Assembly (NCBI GenBank): GCA_964529795.1 | Contig: CAZGXM010000015.1 | Location: 1 to 39,864, forward strand | Direction of reading: 5' to 3' | Source: CAZGXM01 sp964529795 | GTDB lineage: Bacteria; Bacillota; JADQBR01 | Length of the DNA stretch: 39,864 bases | Shown here: piece after piece, positions 8,065-15,027 of the stretch | Numbering within the stretch: the stretch's first letter is position 1 | How the letters are laid out: the number at the start of each line of letters is the position of its first letter | Notes under the pieces: model-generated | The model's input: the letters and a program-made list of their open reading frames with translations, nothing else | Database searches by the model: none | Told to the model about the DNA's origin: nothing | Program-made: the position numbers and the translations under genes

Positions 8065-8369
8065 GTGAAAGCTTTTATGGATGCTGCTGAGAGCAGGCAG
8101 TTAAAAAAGGTCACATTGCCCATTAGCGGCATGTCTTGTGCTGCCTGCGCCAACAGAATGGAAAAGGGGTTAAACAAGCGGAAGGGGTGGTTTCCGCAAA
8201 CGGTTGATTTTGCTGTGAAAAAGTCCACTGTTTCTTATGACTCGTCGGTGACTAAAGTGGGAAACCTGGTACAAAACCTATCATTGCCGGCGCGGCCAAG
8301 GCGTTCAGTTCTCTGCCCGTGGTCAGCAAGTCCTTGCGCCTGAAAAGGTGGAAGTTTAAAACCAGTTAA
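8065..8369 (+). pseudogene. copA: Copper-exporting P-type ATPase (copA), reduced to both ends
   Basis: From GTG 8065 the frame gives an N-terminal heavy-metal-associated domain with GMSCAACANRMEKGLNK, the CxxC copper site. Near 8277 another frame continues with PIIAGAAKAFSSLPVVSKSL and ends at TAA 8367; this matches the extreme C-terminus of CopA. The whole membrane and catalytic core (A-, P- and N-domains, CPC, DKTGT) is missing, so several hundred codons were deleted in frame-breaking fashion. Inside the metal domain, residues between about 8178 and 8202 are in a shifted frame: the other frame reads EGVVSAN, as expected for the family, which implies one lost base and one gained base 25 bases apart. 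The gene cannot make a pump. Confidence 0.8.
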
Positions 8370-8399
8370 AAAGCCACATTTTGTGAAGGAGGTGATAAC

Positions 8400-8612
8400 A
8401 TGGCTGAAAAATCAATGGACATAAGTGTGGCCGGAATGACTTGCAATCACTGCAAGATGTCAGTAGAGTCTGCCTTAAAAACCCTGGACGGAGTTACTTC
8501 CGCAGAGGTGGACTTGGCTGCCAATAAAGTTGCCGTAGAGTTTGATGACAGCAAGGTATCTTTTGATGACCTGAAAAAAGCTATTGAAGAAGCCGGTTAT
8601 GAGGTGCAATAA
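8400..8612 (+). CDS. copZ: Copper chaperone CopZ
   Basis: This 70-residue protein is a single heavy-metal-associated domain with GMTCNHC (Cys15, Cys18) and the typical ending IEEAGYEVQ. CopZ binds Cu(I) and hands it to CopA or to a CsoR-type sensor. It starts at ATG 8400 after GAAGGAGGTGATAAC, one of the strongest ribosome binding sites here. It follows the broken copA by 30 bases and shares its promoter, so it stays expressed although its cognate pump in this operon is gone. A copA copy elsewhere is possible. Confidence 0.93.
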   Translation: MAEKSMDISVAGMTCNHCKMSVESALKTLDGVTSAEVDLAANKVAVEFDDSKVSFDDLKKAIEEAGYEVQ

Positions 8613-8631
8613 CGTTATGCTTGATGAATGG

Positions 8632-8670
8632 GGTACCGAAAGGAGGAAAAACTTTTGGTACCTCTTTTTT
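8632..8670 (+). terminator. Terminator after copZ
   Basis: GGTACCGAAAG (8632-8642) pairs with CTTTTGGTACC (8652-8662), 11 base pairs with one wobble, followed by TCTTTTTT. It is one of the most convincing terminators in the window. Confidence 0.9.
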
Positions 8671-8737
8671 AAAATATATTAGTATCATTGCTGGGAGAGT
8701 GAGAAACGTGCAGGGAAGACATTCCAAATGACACATA

Positions 8738-9114
8738 TTGGTGATGTTGCTGTGTGTAATTATTATGTTTGGGGTGTTCATTCATGTATTTGCCAGTGAT
8801 GCACCTCCCGAGGAGATTGTCAGTAGTAACTGGTGGTTGGTGATCTTACTGTTATGTCTGTTAATGCACCTGTTAATGATGCGGGGAACCAAGGCGCAAT
8901 CTTGCCATCAAAAAGNNNNNNNNNNNNNNNNNNNNNNNNNNNNNNNNNNNNNNNNNNNNNNNNNNNNNNNNNNNNNNNNNNNNNNNNNNNNNNNNNNNNN
9001 NNNNNNNNNNNNNNNTTAATGCACCTGTTAATGATGCGGGGAACCAAGGCGCAATCTTGCCATCAAAAAGAACCTCAGCATTCAAATGATAAAGGTCAGG
9101 GCAAATTTGAGTAG
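8738..9114 (+). CDS. Small membrane protein, DUF2933-like, split by an assembly gap
   Basis: Read across the gap after removing the duplicated 55 bases, the frame gives about 73 residues: a hydrophobic helix (MLLCVIIMFGVFIHVF), SDAPPEEI, then a second helix ending LLCLLMHLLMMRGTK, and a short polar tail. The LLC-LMH-MMRG signature resembles DUF2933 proteins, small membrane proteins often found near copper and other metal genes; function unknown. The start is uncertain: TTG 8738, GTG 8741 and ATG 8744 are in frame and no clear ribosome binding site precedes them. The length depends on the gap being an overlap and not missing sequence. Confidence 0.55.
8861..9070. repeat. Identical 55-base copies on both sides of the N run
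   Basis: Bases 8861-8915 and 9016-9070 are identical (both begin TTAATGCACC and end CATCAAAAAG). They directly flank the gap, which is what two unmerged overlapping contig ends look like. A real tandem repeat is less likely because the reading frame continues properly if one copy is removed. Confidence 0.9.
8916..9015. other. Assembly gap of 100 N
   Basis: Exactly 100 ambiguous bases, the conventional size for a gap of unknown length. With the flanking duplicate, the true gap is probably negative. Confidence 0.99.
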
Positions 9115-9144
9115 TACCGGAAATATAGACTTTTTTTTGCTTAT

Positions 9145-9165
9145 CTTACTATTGACTGTAGTAGA
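9145..9165 (+). promoter_or_regulatory. BlaI-type operator over the ccm operon promoter
   Basis: CTTACTA (9145-9151), TTGACTG, then TAGTAGA (9159-9165). TTACTA and TAGTA form an inverted repeat centred on the -35 box. It matches the site at 18874-18894 at 17 of 21 positions and sits at the same distance from the -10 box. BlaI/MecI/CopY-family sites typically have TACnA/TGTA-type half-sites, and TGTAGTA is shared by both copies. The assignment to the BlaI-like protein of this window is inference. Confidence 0.65.
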
Positions 9166-9180
9166 GCCTGCGGTTATGAT
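9152..9180 (+). promoter_or_regulatory. Promoter of the ccm operon
   Basis: TTGACT (9152-9157) and TATGAT (9175-9180) are 17 bases apart. The -35 box lies in the centre of the inverted repeat, so repressor and RNA polymerase would compete. Transcription should begin near 9187, giving a leader of about 95 bases before the first gene. Between 9115 and this promoter there is only an A/T-rich stretch. Confidence 0.75.
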
Positions 9181-9280
9181 AACTATAGATTATTTTTCTT
9201 TGCATTTTAGTTACTGTAATAGTTTTCTTTTGACGGTTGATGGCTGTAGCGAAAGAATTAACAGAGGAGGAGGGGAAATT

Positions 9281-9427
9281 TTGAAGCGCAACTATATACT
9301 AACCCTTGTGGTACTTATAATTTTTGTTTTCATGTTTTACTTTGCTTATAGGAGCTACCCGCCAACCCCGAAGCAGGAAGAACACGTCTCATCAATAATG
9401 ACATTATCGATAAAATATATAAGTTAA
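9281..9427 (+). CDS. Small single-pass membrane protein, first gene of the ccm operon
   Basis: TTG 9281 follows GAGGAGGAGG and opens a 48-residue frame: KRNY, one membrane helix (ILTLVVLIIFVFMFYFAY), then a short tail ending at 9427. I do not recognise the family. From about 9352 a second frame reads LPANPEAGRTRLINN and then DIIDKIYKLINGMLKKWIQA, stopping at 9477; this looks more protein-like than the present tail, so the true product may be about 65 residues with a frameshift near 9352. The region is close to contig ends, so a base error is plausible. Confidence 0.55.
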   Translation: MKRNYILTLVVLIIFVFMFYFAYRSYPPTPKQEEHVSSIMTLSIKYIS

Positions 9428-9579
9428 TAAATGGTATGTTAAAAAAATGGATTCAGGCAGGATTTCTTCCTGAATAGGAGAAATATTTAGAGAGCGCTGG
9501 TACTTACTAAGGCAGTTTTTTTATTCGCTTGTTATGTGAAAAAGGTTACAAAAATGCAACAATTGTGAGGAGGAAAATA

Positions 9580-10554
9580 ATGTTAACTAACAGAAATCAA
9601 AAACTACTGGCATTTACAGTGGTTGCTGTAGTGCTTTTGATGCTGGTATCCGTAACTTCTCCGGCTATGGCTGAGGAGAAGACTATGACTATGAAGCAGC
9701 TTTACTATTCAATTTGGCCGGAATATGACAAATCCCCTGAAGTACTGGTAATTTATTCCGGAACGTTTGTAAATGATACCGGCGAGCCCTTCCAGGGCGA
9801 ATTAAGATATAAAATACCAAAAAATGCTGACATAAACATGGTCTGCGAAACGGAAAAGGGGATGCTTTGTCAAAGGTACATCTTGAAGAAGGATAATCCC
9901 GACTATGACGTGATAGTTTGGAAACCGTCCCATCCGGTGGAACCGGGCGCAGAGTTTCCCATTATGATGGAATACTATTACAAGCCTTTTGAAGCAGGGA
10001 GTAACCCTAAAGCATTTACCCAGATTTTCAGGCCTGCTTTCCCGCTAACTAATTTGACAATAGAGATCAAAGCTCCCAAGGGAGCCAGTGAAGTAAAACT
10101 GACACCGGAAGCGCAACAGACCCAAGGGGATAGCGAAGGTTTTACCAACTACTATTATCAATATGCCAACCTGACCCCGGAGGACCAACTTACTTTTGAT
10201 GTTAGTTATGTGAGGACGGAAAACACTCCTTCAGTACAGGCCAATAATGCTGCAAACAATGCCAATAATCAGGAGCCAAAGACGGAATCGTCGCTCGATT
10301 CAACCATTGTAATTCTACTGGTGGTATTTATTCTGTTGTTGGGAGTTTTCCTCTTTTTTGCCGTCAGCAAAAATAATCAGAACAAGAGCCGCAGTACAAA
10401 GAGTAAAGCCAAGAAAAAAGGTGGTGTCAAGGGCAAGGGCGGCGGAAATAATAGTAAAGCAGCTGAGGAAAAGCGGAAGCTGCGCAAGCTGCTTATTGAT
10501 GGTAAAATAAGTGAAGAGACCTATCAACGGCTGCTGGAGGAAATTGATGAGTAG
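9580..10554 (+). CDS. Secreted, membrane-anchored protein of unknown function with SHOCT-like tail
   Basis: ATG 9580 follows GAGGAGG by seven bases and gives 324 residues. A signal peptide (about 1-31, cleavage after SPAMA) leads into a beta-rich outer domain of about 190 residues with two cysteines (MVCETEKGMLCQRY). A low-complexity Asn-rich linker follows, then a membrane helix (TIVILLVVFILLLGVFLFF), and a Lys/Gly-rich cytoplasmic tail ending KLRKLLIDGKISEETYQRL, like a SHOCT motif. The gene at 14008 has the same plan, suggesting that the two are distant paralogues or partners. I do not recognise the outer domain. Its place between the operon promoter and ccmE suggests an accessory role in cytochrome c maturation or heme handling; that is inference. 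Confidence 0.8.
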   Translation: MLTNRNQKLLAFTVVAVVLLMLVSVTSPAMAEEKTMTMKQLYYSIWPEYDKSPEVLVIYSGTFVNDTGEPFQGELRYKIPKNADINMVCETEKGMLCQRYILKKDNPDYDVIVWKPSHPVEPGAEFPIMMEYYYKPFEAGSNPKAFTQIFRPAFPLTNLTIEIKAPKGASEVKLTPEAQQTQGDSEGFTNYYYQYANLTPEDQLTFDVSYVRTENTPSVQANNAANNANNQEPKTESSLDSTIVILLVVFILLLGVFLFFAVSKNNQNKSRSTKSKAKKKGGVKGKGGGNNSKAAEEKRKLRKLLIDGKISEETYQRLLEEIDE

Positions 10555-10575
10555 GGTTTTGGAGGTGCTTTTTCG

Positions 10576-10995
10576 GTGAAGCAGACCACAAAGATTTTTA
10601 TCGGAGCGTTGATAATTGTGGCGGCTGTGGGCTATTTGATGTTTACCGGGTTTGCCAGCTTTTCCGGTTACCAGGTGGATATCGGAGAATTGGTTATGGG
10701 AAAACAGGATTATAACGGTGAGTATTTACTGGTGCCCGGCAAGTTGATTGGTGACAGTGTTAAGTTTGACGGCAAAAATATTCAGCTAACGTTTACGCTC
10801 AGGGACATGAAAGAAGGTAAGTACGAACTGCCAGTAGTCTACAATGACGTTAAGCCAGATAACTTTGATGACGGTGCCGAAGTAATTTTAGAGGGATATT
10901 ATGATAAAAAAGCCAATGTTTTTAAAGCAGAAAAAGTGACCACCAAATGCCCTTCAAAGTATGAGGCGGCGGATACGCCTGCAGAGGCGCAATAA
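10576..10995 (+). CDS. ccmE: Cytochrome c maturation heme chaperone CcmE, cysteine type
   Basis: This 139-residue protein has one N-terminal membrane anchor (about 6-28) and the OB-fold outer domain of CcmE. In the classic protein a histidine binds heme covalently; here the matching position is Cys125 in TTKCPSKYEA, followed by Tyr129. This is the CxxxY form known from archaea, Desulfovibrio and some Gram-positives (System I*). CcmE receives heme from the CcmABCD complex and delivers it to CcmF/CcmH for attachment to apocytochrome c. It starts at GTG 10576, nine bases after GGAGGTG. The ccmE-ccmF gap contains a long hairpin. Confidence 0.92.
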   Translation: MKQTTKIFIGALIIVAAVGYLMFTGFASFSGYQVDIGELVMGKQDYNGEYLLVPGKLIGDSVKFDGKNIQLTFTLRDMKEGKYELPVVYNDVKPDNFDDGAEVILEGYYDKKANVFKAEKVTTKCPSKYEAADTPAEAQ

Positions 10996-11001
10996 GTTAA
11001 G

Positions 11002-11033
11002 GACCGGTAGCAGGGTCTTCCCGGCTACCGGTC
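11002..11033 (+). other. Strong hairpin between ccmE and ccmF
   Basis: GACCGGTAGC (11002-11011) and GCTACCGGTC (11024-11033) are perfect complements, and GGG/CCC extends the stem inside around a TCTT loop. No T-run follows, so it is unlikely to terminate transcription. It could set a processing or stability boundary in the long operon mRNA. Confidence 0.75.
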
Positions 11034-11076
11034 AATACATGATTTCCCAGCGAAGATGGACGAGGAGGTTTTATAA

Positions 11077-13050
11077 TTGGCTGACCTTGGTTATTTATCA
11101 CTTATTTTGGCCTTATTAATTAGTATTTATACCATAGCGGCATTTATTGTTTCTGTAAAGACTGATAACCTGCACTTACGGGCCAGTGCTAAGGGTGGCG
11201 TAGCCGCGATTGCTCTGCTTACGACAGTGGCCTCCATTTCGTTGTTTTACTTGTTCATGACAGATAACTTTCAGGTCCAATATGTTTACAACTACTCCAG
11301 CAGTGATTTGCCCCTGTTTTACAAAGCGTCGGCATTTTGGGCGGGCAATGCCGGTTCGCTTCTGCTTTGGTCTTGGGTATTGGCAATTTACACTGCAATT
11401 GTAACTTTTTCAAAAAAGCATGAGCAGGATGTCAAGTTGCCTTACGTTAGCACCATTCTCGTGATTAACAACTTGTTTTTCATACTGGTTATGCTGCTTG
11501 CAAGTCATTCCAATCCTTTTGCCAAGTGGCCGGGAGTTCCCCCCGAAGGTGCTGGCTTAAATCCCATGTTGCAGAACCCGGGAATGGTTTTTCACCCCAT
11601 TACCCTGTATTTGGGTTATGTAGGTTTTGCAGTTCCCTATGCTTTTGCTATGACTGCATTGTTTATTAAAAAAGCTGATGATTCTTGGATTAAAGTAACC
11701 CGTCGTTGGGCGGTCATTGCCTGGATGTTTTTAAGCCTTGGCAACCTTTACGGCGCTCAGTGGGCATACGTGGAACTGGGCTGGGGCGGCTTTTGGGCCT
11801 GGGACCCGGTGGAAAACGCTTCTTTTATGCCGTGGCTGACGGGTACTGCTTTTTTACACTCGGTGATGATTCAAGAACGTAAGGACATGCTGAAAATCTG
11901 GAACATGTCGCTTATTATTATTACCTATCTCTTGACTTTATTTGGTACGTTCTTGGTGCGGAGCGGCGTACTGCAGTCGGTGCATTCGTTCAGTAACTCC
12001 AGCCTGGGTACTTGGTTCTTAGGATTTATGGCTGTTGCCGCCCTGCTGTCCTTTTATCTGTTGATTGACCGGATTAACCTGTTAAAGCAGGGGAACCAGT
12101 TTGAAACTTATATTTCCAGGGAAAGCAGTTTCCTGCTCAATAACCTGCTGTTGGTTGGTGCGGCCTTTGCCGTATTTTGGGGCACGGTTTTCCCGTTGAT
12201 TTCCGAAGCGGTACGGGGAGTAAAGGTTACTGTCAGTGTCCCTTTCTTTAACCGGGTAAACGCACCTATCTTGCTGGCAATGCTCTTTGTCATGGGGGTA
12301 TGCCCATTGATTGCATGGCAACGTTCTTCACTGAAGAACCTGCGCAATAATTTCATGTGGCCTATGTTATTAGCAATAATTGTTGGCGTTGGCCTTTATT
12401 TCTACCTGCCGGGCAGAAAACTTTATGGTGCCATTGCCTGGGCAGTGGCCTGGTTTGTTTTGTTTACCATTGCACAGGAATTTTACCGCGGTGTCCGCGT
12501 GCGGCATCGCATGACGGGAGAACCCTACCTGACAGCGTTGGGCAGGTTGATGGTGCGTAACCGGCGCCGGTACGGCGGCTATCTCATTCACATGGGGATT
12601 ATTTTGATAGCCTTTGCTGTGATTGGCATGGGTGTTTATAAGCAGGAAGTGACCAAACAGGTAAATGCCGGTGAAACTATCATGATAGAAGATTACATCT
12701 TGACCTTTAACGGTCTGCGCGAACGGCCCGAAGGACGGAACGCGGTGGTTTATGCTGAAATGCCAGTTGTTAAAGGCGGAAAAGCTATTGGAACTGTTAC
12801 GCCGGAGAAAGTGTTTTATGAGAATTGGGACCAACCGTCCACAGAGGTAGCAATACGTGGTAGTTTAGCTGAAGACTTGTACGTAATTCTTGCCACATGG
12901 GAGAATAGTGGAAAAACAGCTACATTTAAGGTGCATGTTAATCCTATGATGAGCTGGATGTGGATTGGCGGGTACATTTTAGTACTGGGTACCATTTTTG
13001 CAGTATGGCCCGGAAAAGGGAGCCAGTTAGGGCCCAAATACACCCAATAA
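11077..13050 (+). CDS. ccmF: Cytochrome c heme lyase subunit CcmF
   Basis: A 657-residue polytopic membrane protein with the tryptophan-rich heme-handling WWD motif GWGGFWAWDPVENASFMPWL (about 234-253) and conserved histidines on both sides, for example NPGMVFHPITLY and GTAFLHSVM. CcmF works with CcmH to move heme from CcmE to the CxxCH of apocytochromes on the outer face of the membrane. The length matches normal CcmF. It starts at TTG 11077 after GAGGAGG. ccmH follows after 13 bases. Confidence 0.97.
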   Translation: MADLGYLSLILALLISIYTIAAFIVSVKTDNLHLRASAKGGVAAIALLTTVASISLFYLFMTDNFQVQYVYNYSSSDLPLFYKASAFWAGNAGSLLLWSWVLAIYTAIVTFSKKHEQDVKLPYVSTILVINNLFFILVMLLASHSNPFAKWPGVPPEGAGLNPMLQNPGMVFHPITLYLGYVGFAVPYAFAMTALFIKKADDSWIKVTRRWAVIAWMFLSLGNLYGAQWAYVELGWGGFWAWDPVENASFMPWLTGTAFLHSVMIQERKDMLKIWNMSLIIITYLLTLFGTFLVRSGVLQSVHSFSNSSLGTWFLGFMAVAALLSFYLLIDRINLLKQGNQFETYISRESSFLLNNLLLVGAAFAVFWGTVFPLISEAVRGVKVTVSVPFFNRVNAPILLAMLFVMGVCPLIAWQRSSLKNLRNNFMWPMLLAIIVGVGLYFYLPGRKLYGAIAWAVAWFVLFTIAQEFYRGVRVRHRMTGEPYLTALGRLMVRNRRRYGGYLIHMGIILIAFAVIGMGVYKQEVTKQVNAGETIMIEDYILTFNGLRERPEGRNAVVYAEMPVVKGGKAIGTVTPEKVFYENWDQPSTEVAIRGSLAEDLYVILATWENSGKTATFKVHVNPMMSWMWIGGYILVLGTIFAVWPGKGSQLGPKYTQ

Positions 13051-13063
13051 GGGAGTTGAGCAT

Positions 13064-13552
13064 ATGCGGCTAAAAACGGGCTGGTTGACCTTAGTATCTG
13101 TATTGTTATTAAACCTGTTTTTAACCCTGCCGGTTTATGCCGGCACGCAAGTTGTCGATGAAGAAACGTTTAAAAAGATTGAGGCCAATTTAATGTGTAC
13201 TGATGGTTGCGGCATGTATTTGCAGGCATGCGATAATGCTACAGCCCAGCAGATGCGCCGGGAAATTCGAGAGAAGTTAAGTGAGGGAATGACACCCGAG
13301 GAGATCTACGGTTATATGATCAGCATTTACGGTGAAGAAGTAATGGCAGCCCCGCCACCGAGTATACCTTTTAATATAACTGCGTGGGTTACACCTTTCC
13401 TGGCTATTCTCGGCGGAGGACTGATGGTGTACATGGCGCTGGACAAATGGGTTTTCTATAACAGGACGGCTGAGGATGACACCGACGTGGATGATGCGGA
13501 CCTGGCCGAGTATGAAGAGTTGCTGGATGAAGAAATCAAGAAACACTACTAA
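13064..13552 (+). CDS. ccmH: CcmH/CcmL-type thiol protein of the heme lyase
   Basis: This 162-residue protein has a signal peptide or first helix (1-26), the CcmH domain with a redox site, MRREIREKLSEGMTPEEIYG (the conserved helix with R-x-x-I and the G-x-[ST]-x-E-E-I motif), YGEEVMAAPP, and a C-terminal membrane helix with an acidic cytoplasmic tail. The active site reads LMCTDGCGM, so Cys45 and Cys49 are three residues apart and not two as in textbook CxxC; a third Cys lies at 56. CcmH reduces or holds the apocytochrome cysteines. It is the third ccm gene of the operon. Confidence 0.88.
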   Translation: MRLKTGWLTLVSVLLLNLFLTLPVYAGTQVVDEETFKKIEANLMCTDGCGMYLQACDNATAQQMRREIREKLSEGMTPEEIYGYMISIYGEEVMAAPPPSIPFNITAWVTPFLAILGGGLMVYMALDKWVFYNRTAEDDTDVDDADLAEYEELLDEEIKKHY

Positions 13553-13582
13553 GAGTTAGTGCTCAGACAGGAGGGGGAGCAA

Positions 13583-13978
13583 GTGACAGGTTTTCCTTTG
13601 GTTTTAGCTATTATTGTTGTGGTAGCTTCGGTATTTTTAATAGGATATCCCCTAATTAAGAAGGAAGAGCGAACTAAGTCCCTGGACCGCAGTCTTGATT
13701 ATGATGCAGAGGATGCATTAGAGCGACAAAAGGAATCTGTTTTTACCACTTTGGGTGAAATAGAGTTTGACTATCGAATGAAAAAACTGTCAAAAGAGGA
13801 TTACGAAAAATTAAGGGCCAAATATAAACGTCAGGCGGTGGCGTTGTTGAAGGCCGAGGAAGAAGAATTGCAAGTTGATGCCCAGGATAGTGCTGAGTTG
13901 GAAAGAGAACTTGAATTGGAAATTGAGAAGGAAATTGAACGAGAAGTTCAGCAGTTGATTAAGGAAGAAAGAGAATAA
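13583..13978 (+). CDS. CcmI-like short membrane protein
   Basis: GTG 13583 follows AGGAGGGGGAG and gives 131 residues: one N-terminal membrane helix (PLVLAIIVVVASVFLIGYPL) and a highly charged helical tail. The segment LGEIEFDYRMKKLSKEDYEK resembles the cytoplasmic N-terminal module of CcmI/CycH (a D/E-L-E-x-D-x-x-x-x-K-L-x-x-E-D-Y pattern). The TPR part of full CcmI, which binds apocytochrome, is absent. The end is a very acidic coiled coil (ELERELELEIEKEIEREVQQ). Position after ccmH supports a CcmI-like scaffold role. The tail motif also appears in the next protein. Confidence 0.7.
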   Translation: MTGFPLVLAIIVVVASVFLIGYPLIKKEERTKSLDRSLDYDAEDALERQKESVFTTLGEIEFDYRMKKLSKEDYEKLRAKYKRQAVALLKAEEEELQVDAQDSAELERELELEIEKEIEREVQQLIKEERE

Positions 13979-14007
13979 AGCTCTTACGCGAATATTGGGG
14001 TGAGTTT

Positions 14008-15015
14008 ATGCGGAAAACGTTAAGTGTTTTACTGGTAGTGATAATGACAGCTTTCGCTCCGCTGGCTTTTGCGGGACAGGGACAAGATGAAACAGCAACA
14101 GCAAGCACAGGTCAGCAAAGTGATTCCACTGTACCAGAGAAGACTTCTTCGCTATCACTGAAAGTACATCACCTGTTCATGGCTCCCAGTGGTCAGGATA
14201 CGCTTCGGGTATCTGAACGGTTTATAATCAATAATGCAGGGGATACGGTGTCGGCGGACGAAACTTTTATCGTTTCTCTGCCTGACGCTTACCAAGACCT
14301 GCAATTTTTGGAAGGCATAGATAAAAATTCGGCTCAAGTAAAGGACGGCAAATTGGTCATTAGCCGGAGCATACCCAGCGGGACGACTAATTTGGGTTTC
14401 GGGTATGTTATTAAATCCGATACTCCCCACTTTATCATAAATGAAGAAGTACGCTACCCCACGGAAGTGGTATATATATTGACACCGGCGCAGGGCATTG
14501 ATATTTCGGGTAATAACATTCAGGATGGCGGTATTCAAAATGTGGAGGGACAGCAATACAGACTTTTCATTGGTGAAGGGTTTCAACCCGGAGATAATTT
14601 GGGACTGCGTGTTACATTGACGGGAAGTGTCTCCGGTGCTTCCGGCGGGGTCACCCGTGAAGGCCCTGAGTTCCATAGTCCCGGTCACATACGCTTTTGG
14701 AAACAATCACCGTTTGCCGGCATGAACGCGCATATATTTCTGTTTCTTATAATTGTACTTCCTACGGGCCTTATTGGCTATGCATTATACAAGCGCAGGC
14801 AGTACGCTCAGGAAATGGCCAGTGAAAAGGACGAGGAAGAGGAGTTGTTCCAAAGACTGATGAAGAAGCAGCATTCTTTGTTGGGCAAGCTAAAAGATTT
14901 GGAAAAACAACGTCTTAATGAGGAAATTGATGAAGAAACCTATGCTCAGCTGCGGGAAGTATACAAGAAGAAATTAATCAAGGTAAAAGCCAAGCTGAAA
15001 GAACTGGCTGGTTAG
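14008..15015 (+). CDS. Secreted, membrane-anchored protein of unknown function in the ccm operon
   Basis: This 335-residue protein has a signal peptide (about 1-22, PLAFAG), a Ser/Thr/Gln-rich linker, a beta-rich outer domain (about 50-215), one membrane helix (AHIFLFLIIVLPTGLIGYAL) and a charged cytoplasmic coiled coil. The tail contains KLKDLEKQRLNEEIDEETYA then LREVYKKKLIK, closely similar in pattern to the CcmI-like protein upstream and to the protein at 9580. I do not recognise the outer domain. It may be a docking subunit that holds the heme lyase and the CcmABCD exporter together; this is inference from tail similarity and gene order. The start is ATG 14008 after GGGGTGAG. Confidence 0.8.
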   Translation: MRKTLSVLLVVIMTAFAPLAFAGQGQDETATASTGQQSDSTVPEKTSSLSLKVHHLFMAPSGQDTLRVSERFIINNAGDTVSADETFIVSLPDAYQDLQFLEGIDKNSAQVKDGKLVISRSIPSGTTNLGFGYVIKSDTPHFIINEEVRYPTEVVYILTPAQGIDISGNNIQDGGIQNVEGQQYRLFIGEGFQPGDNLGLRVTLTGSVSGASGGVTREGPEFHSPGHIRFWKQSPFAGMNAHIFLFLIIVLPTGLIGYALYKRRQYAQEMASEKDEEEELFQRLMKKQHSLLGKLKDLEKQRLNEEIDEETYAQLREVYKKKLIKVKAKLKELAG

Positions 15016-15027
15016 GAGGTTTTTTCT

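Noticed and set aside
8861..9070. True tandem duplication or mobile element around the N run
   Set aside because: The copies are exactly identical and abut the gap on both sides, which fits unmerged contig ends better.
9448..9480. ATTCAGG / CCTGAAT inverted repeat as a terminator within the ccm operon
   Set aside because: No T-run follows and it lies within the alternative reading frame of the first gene.
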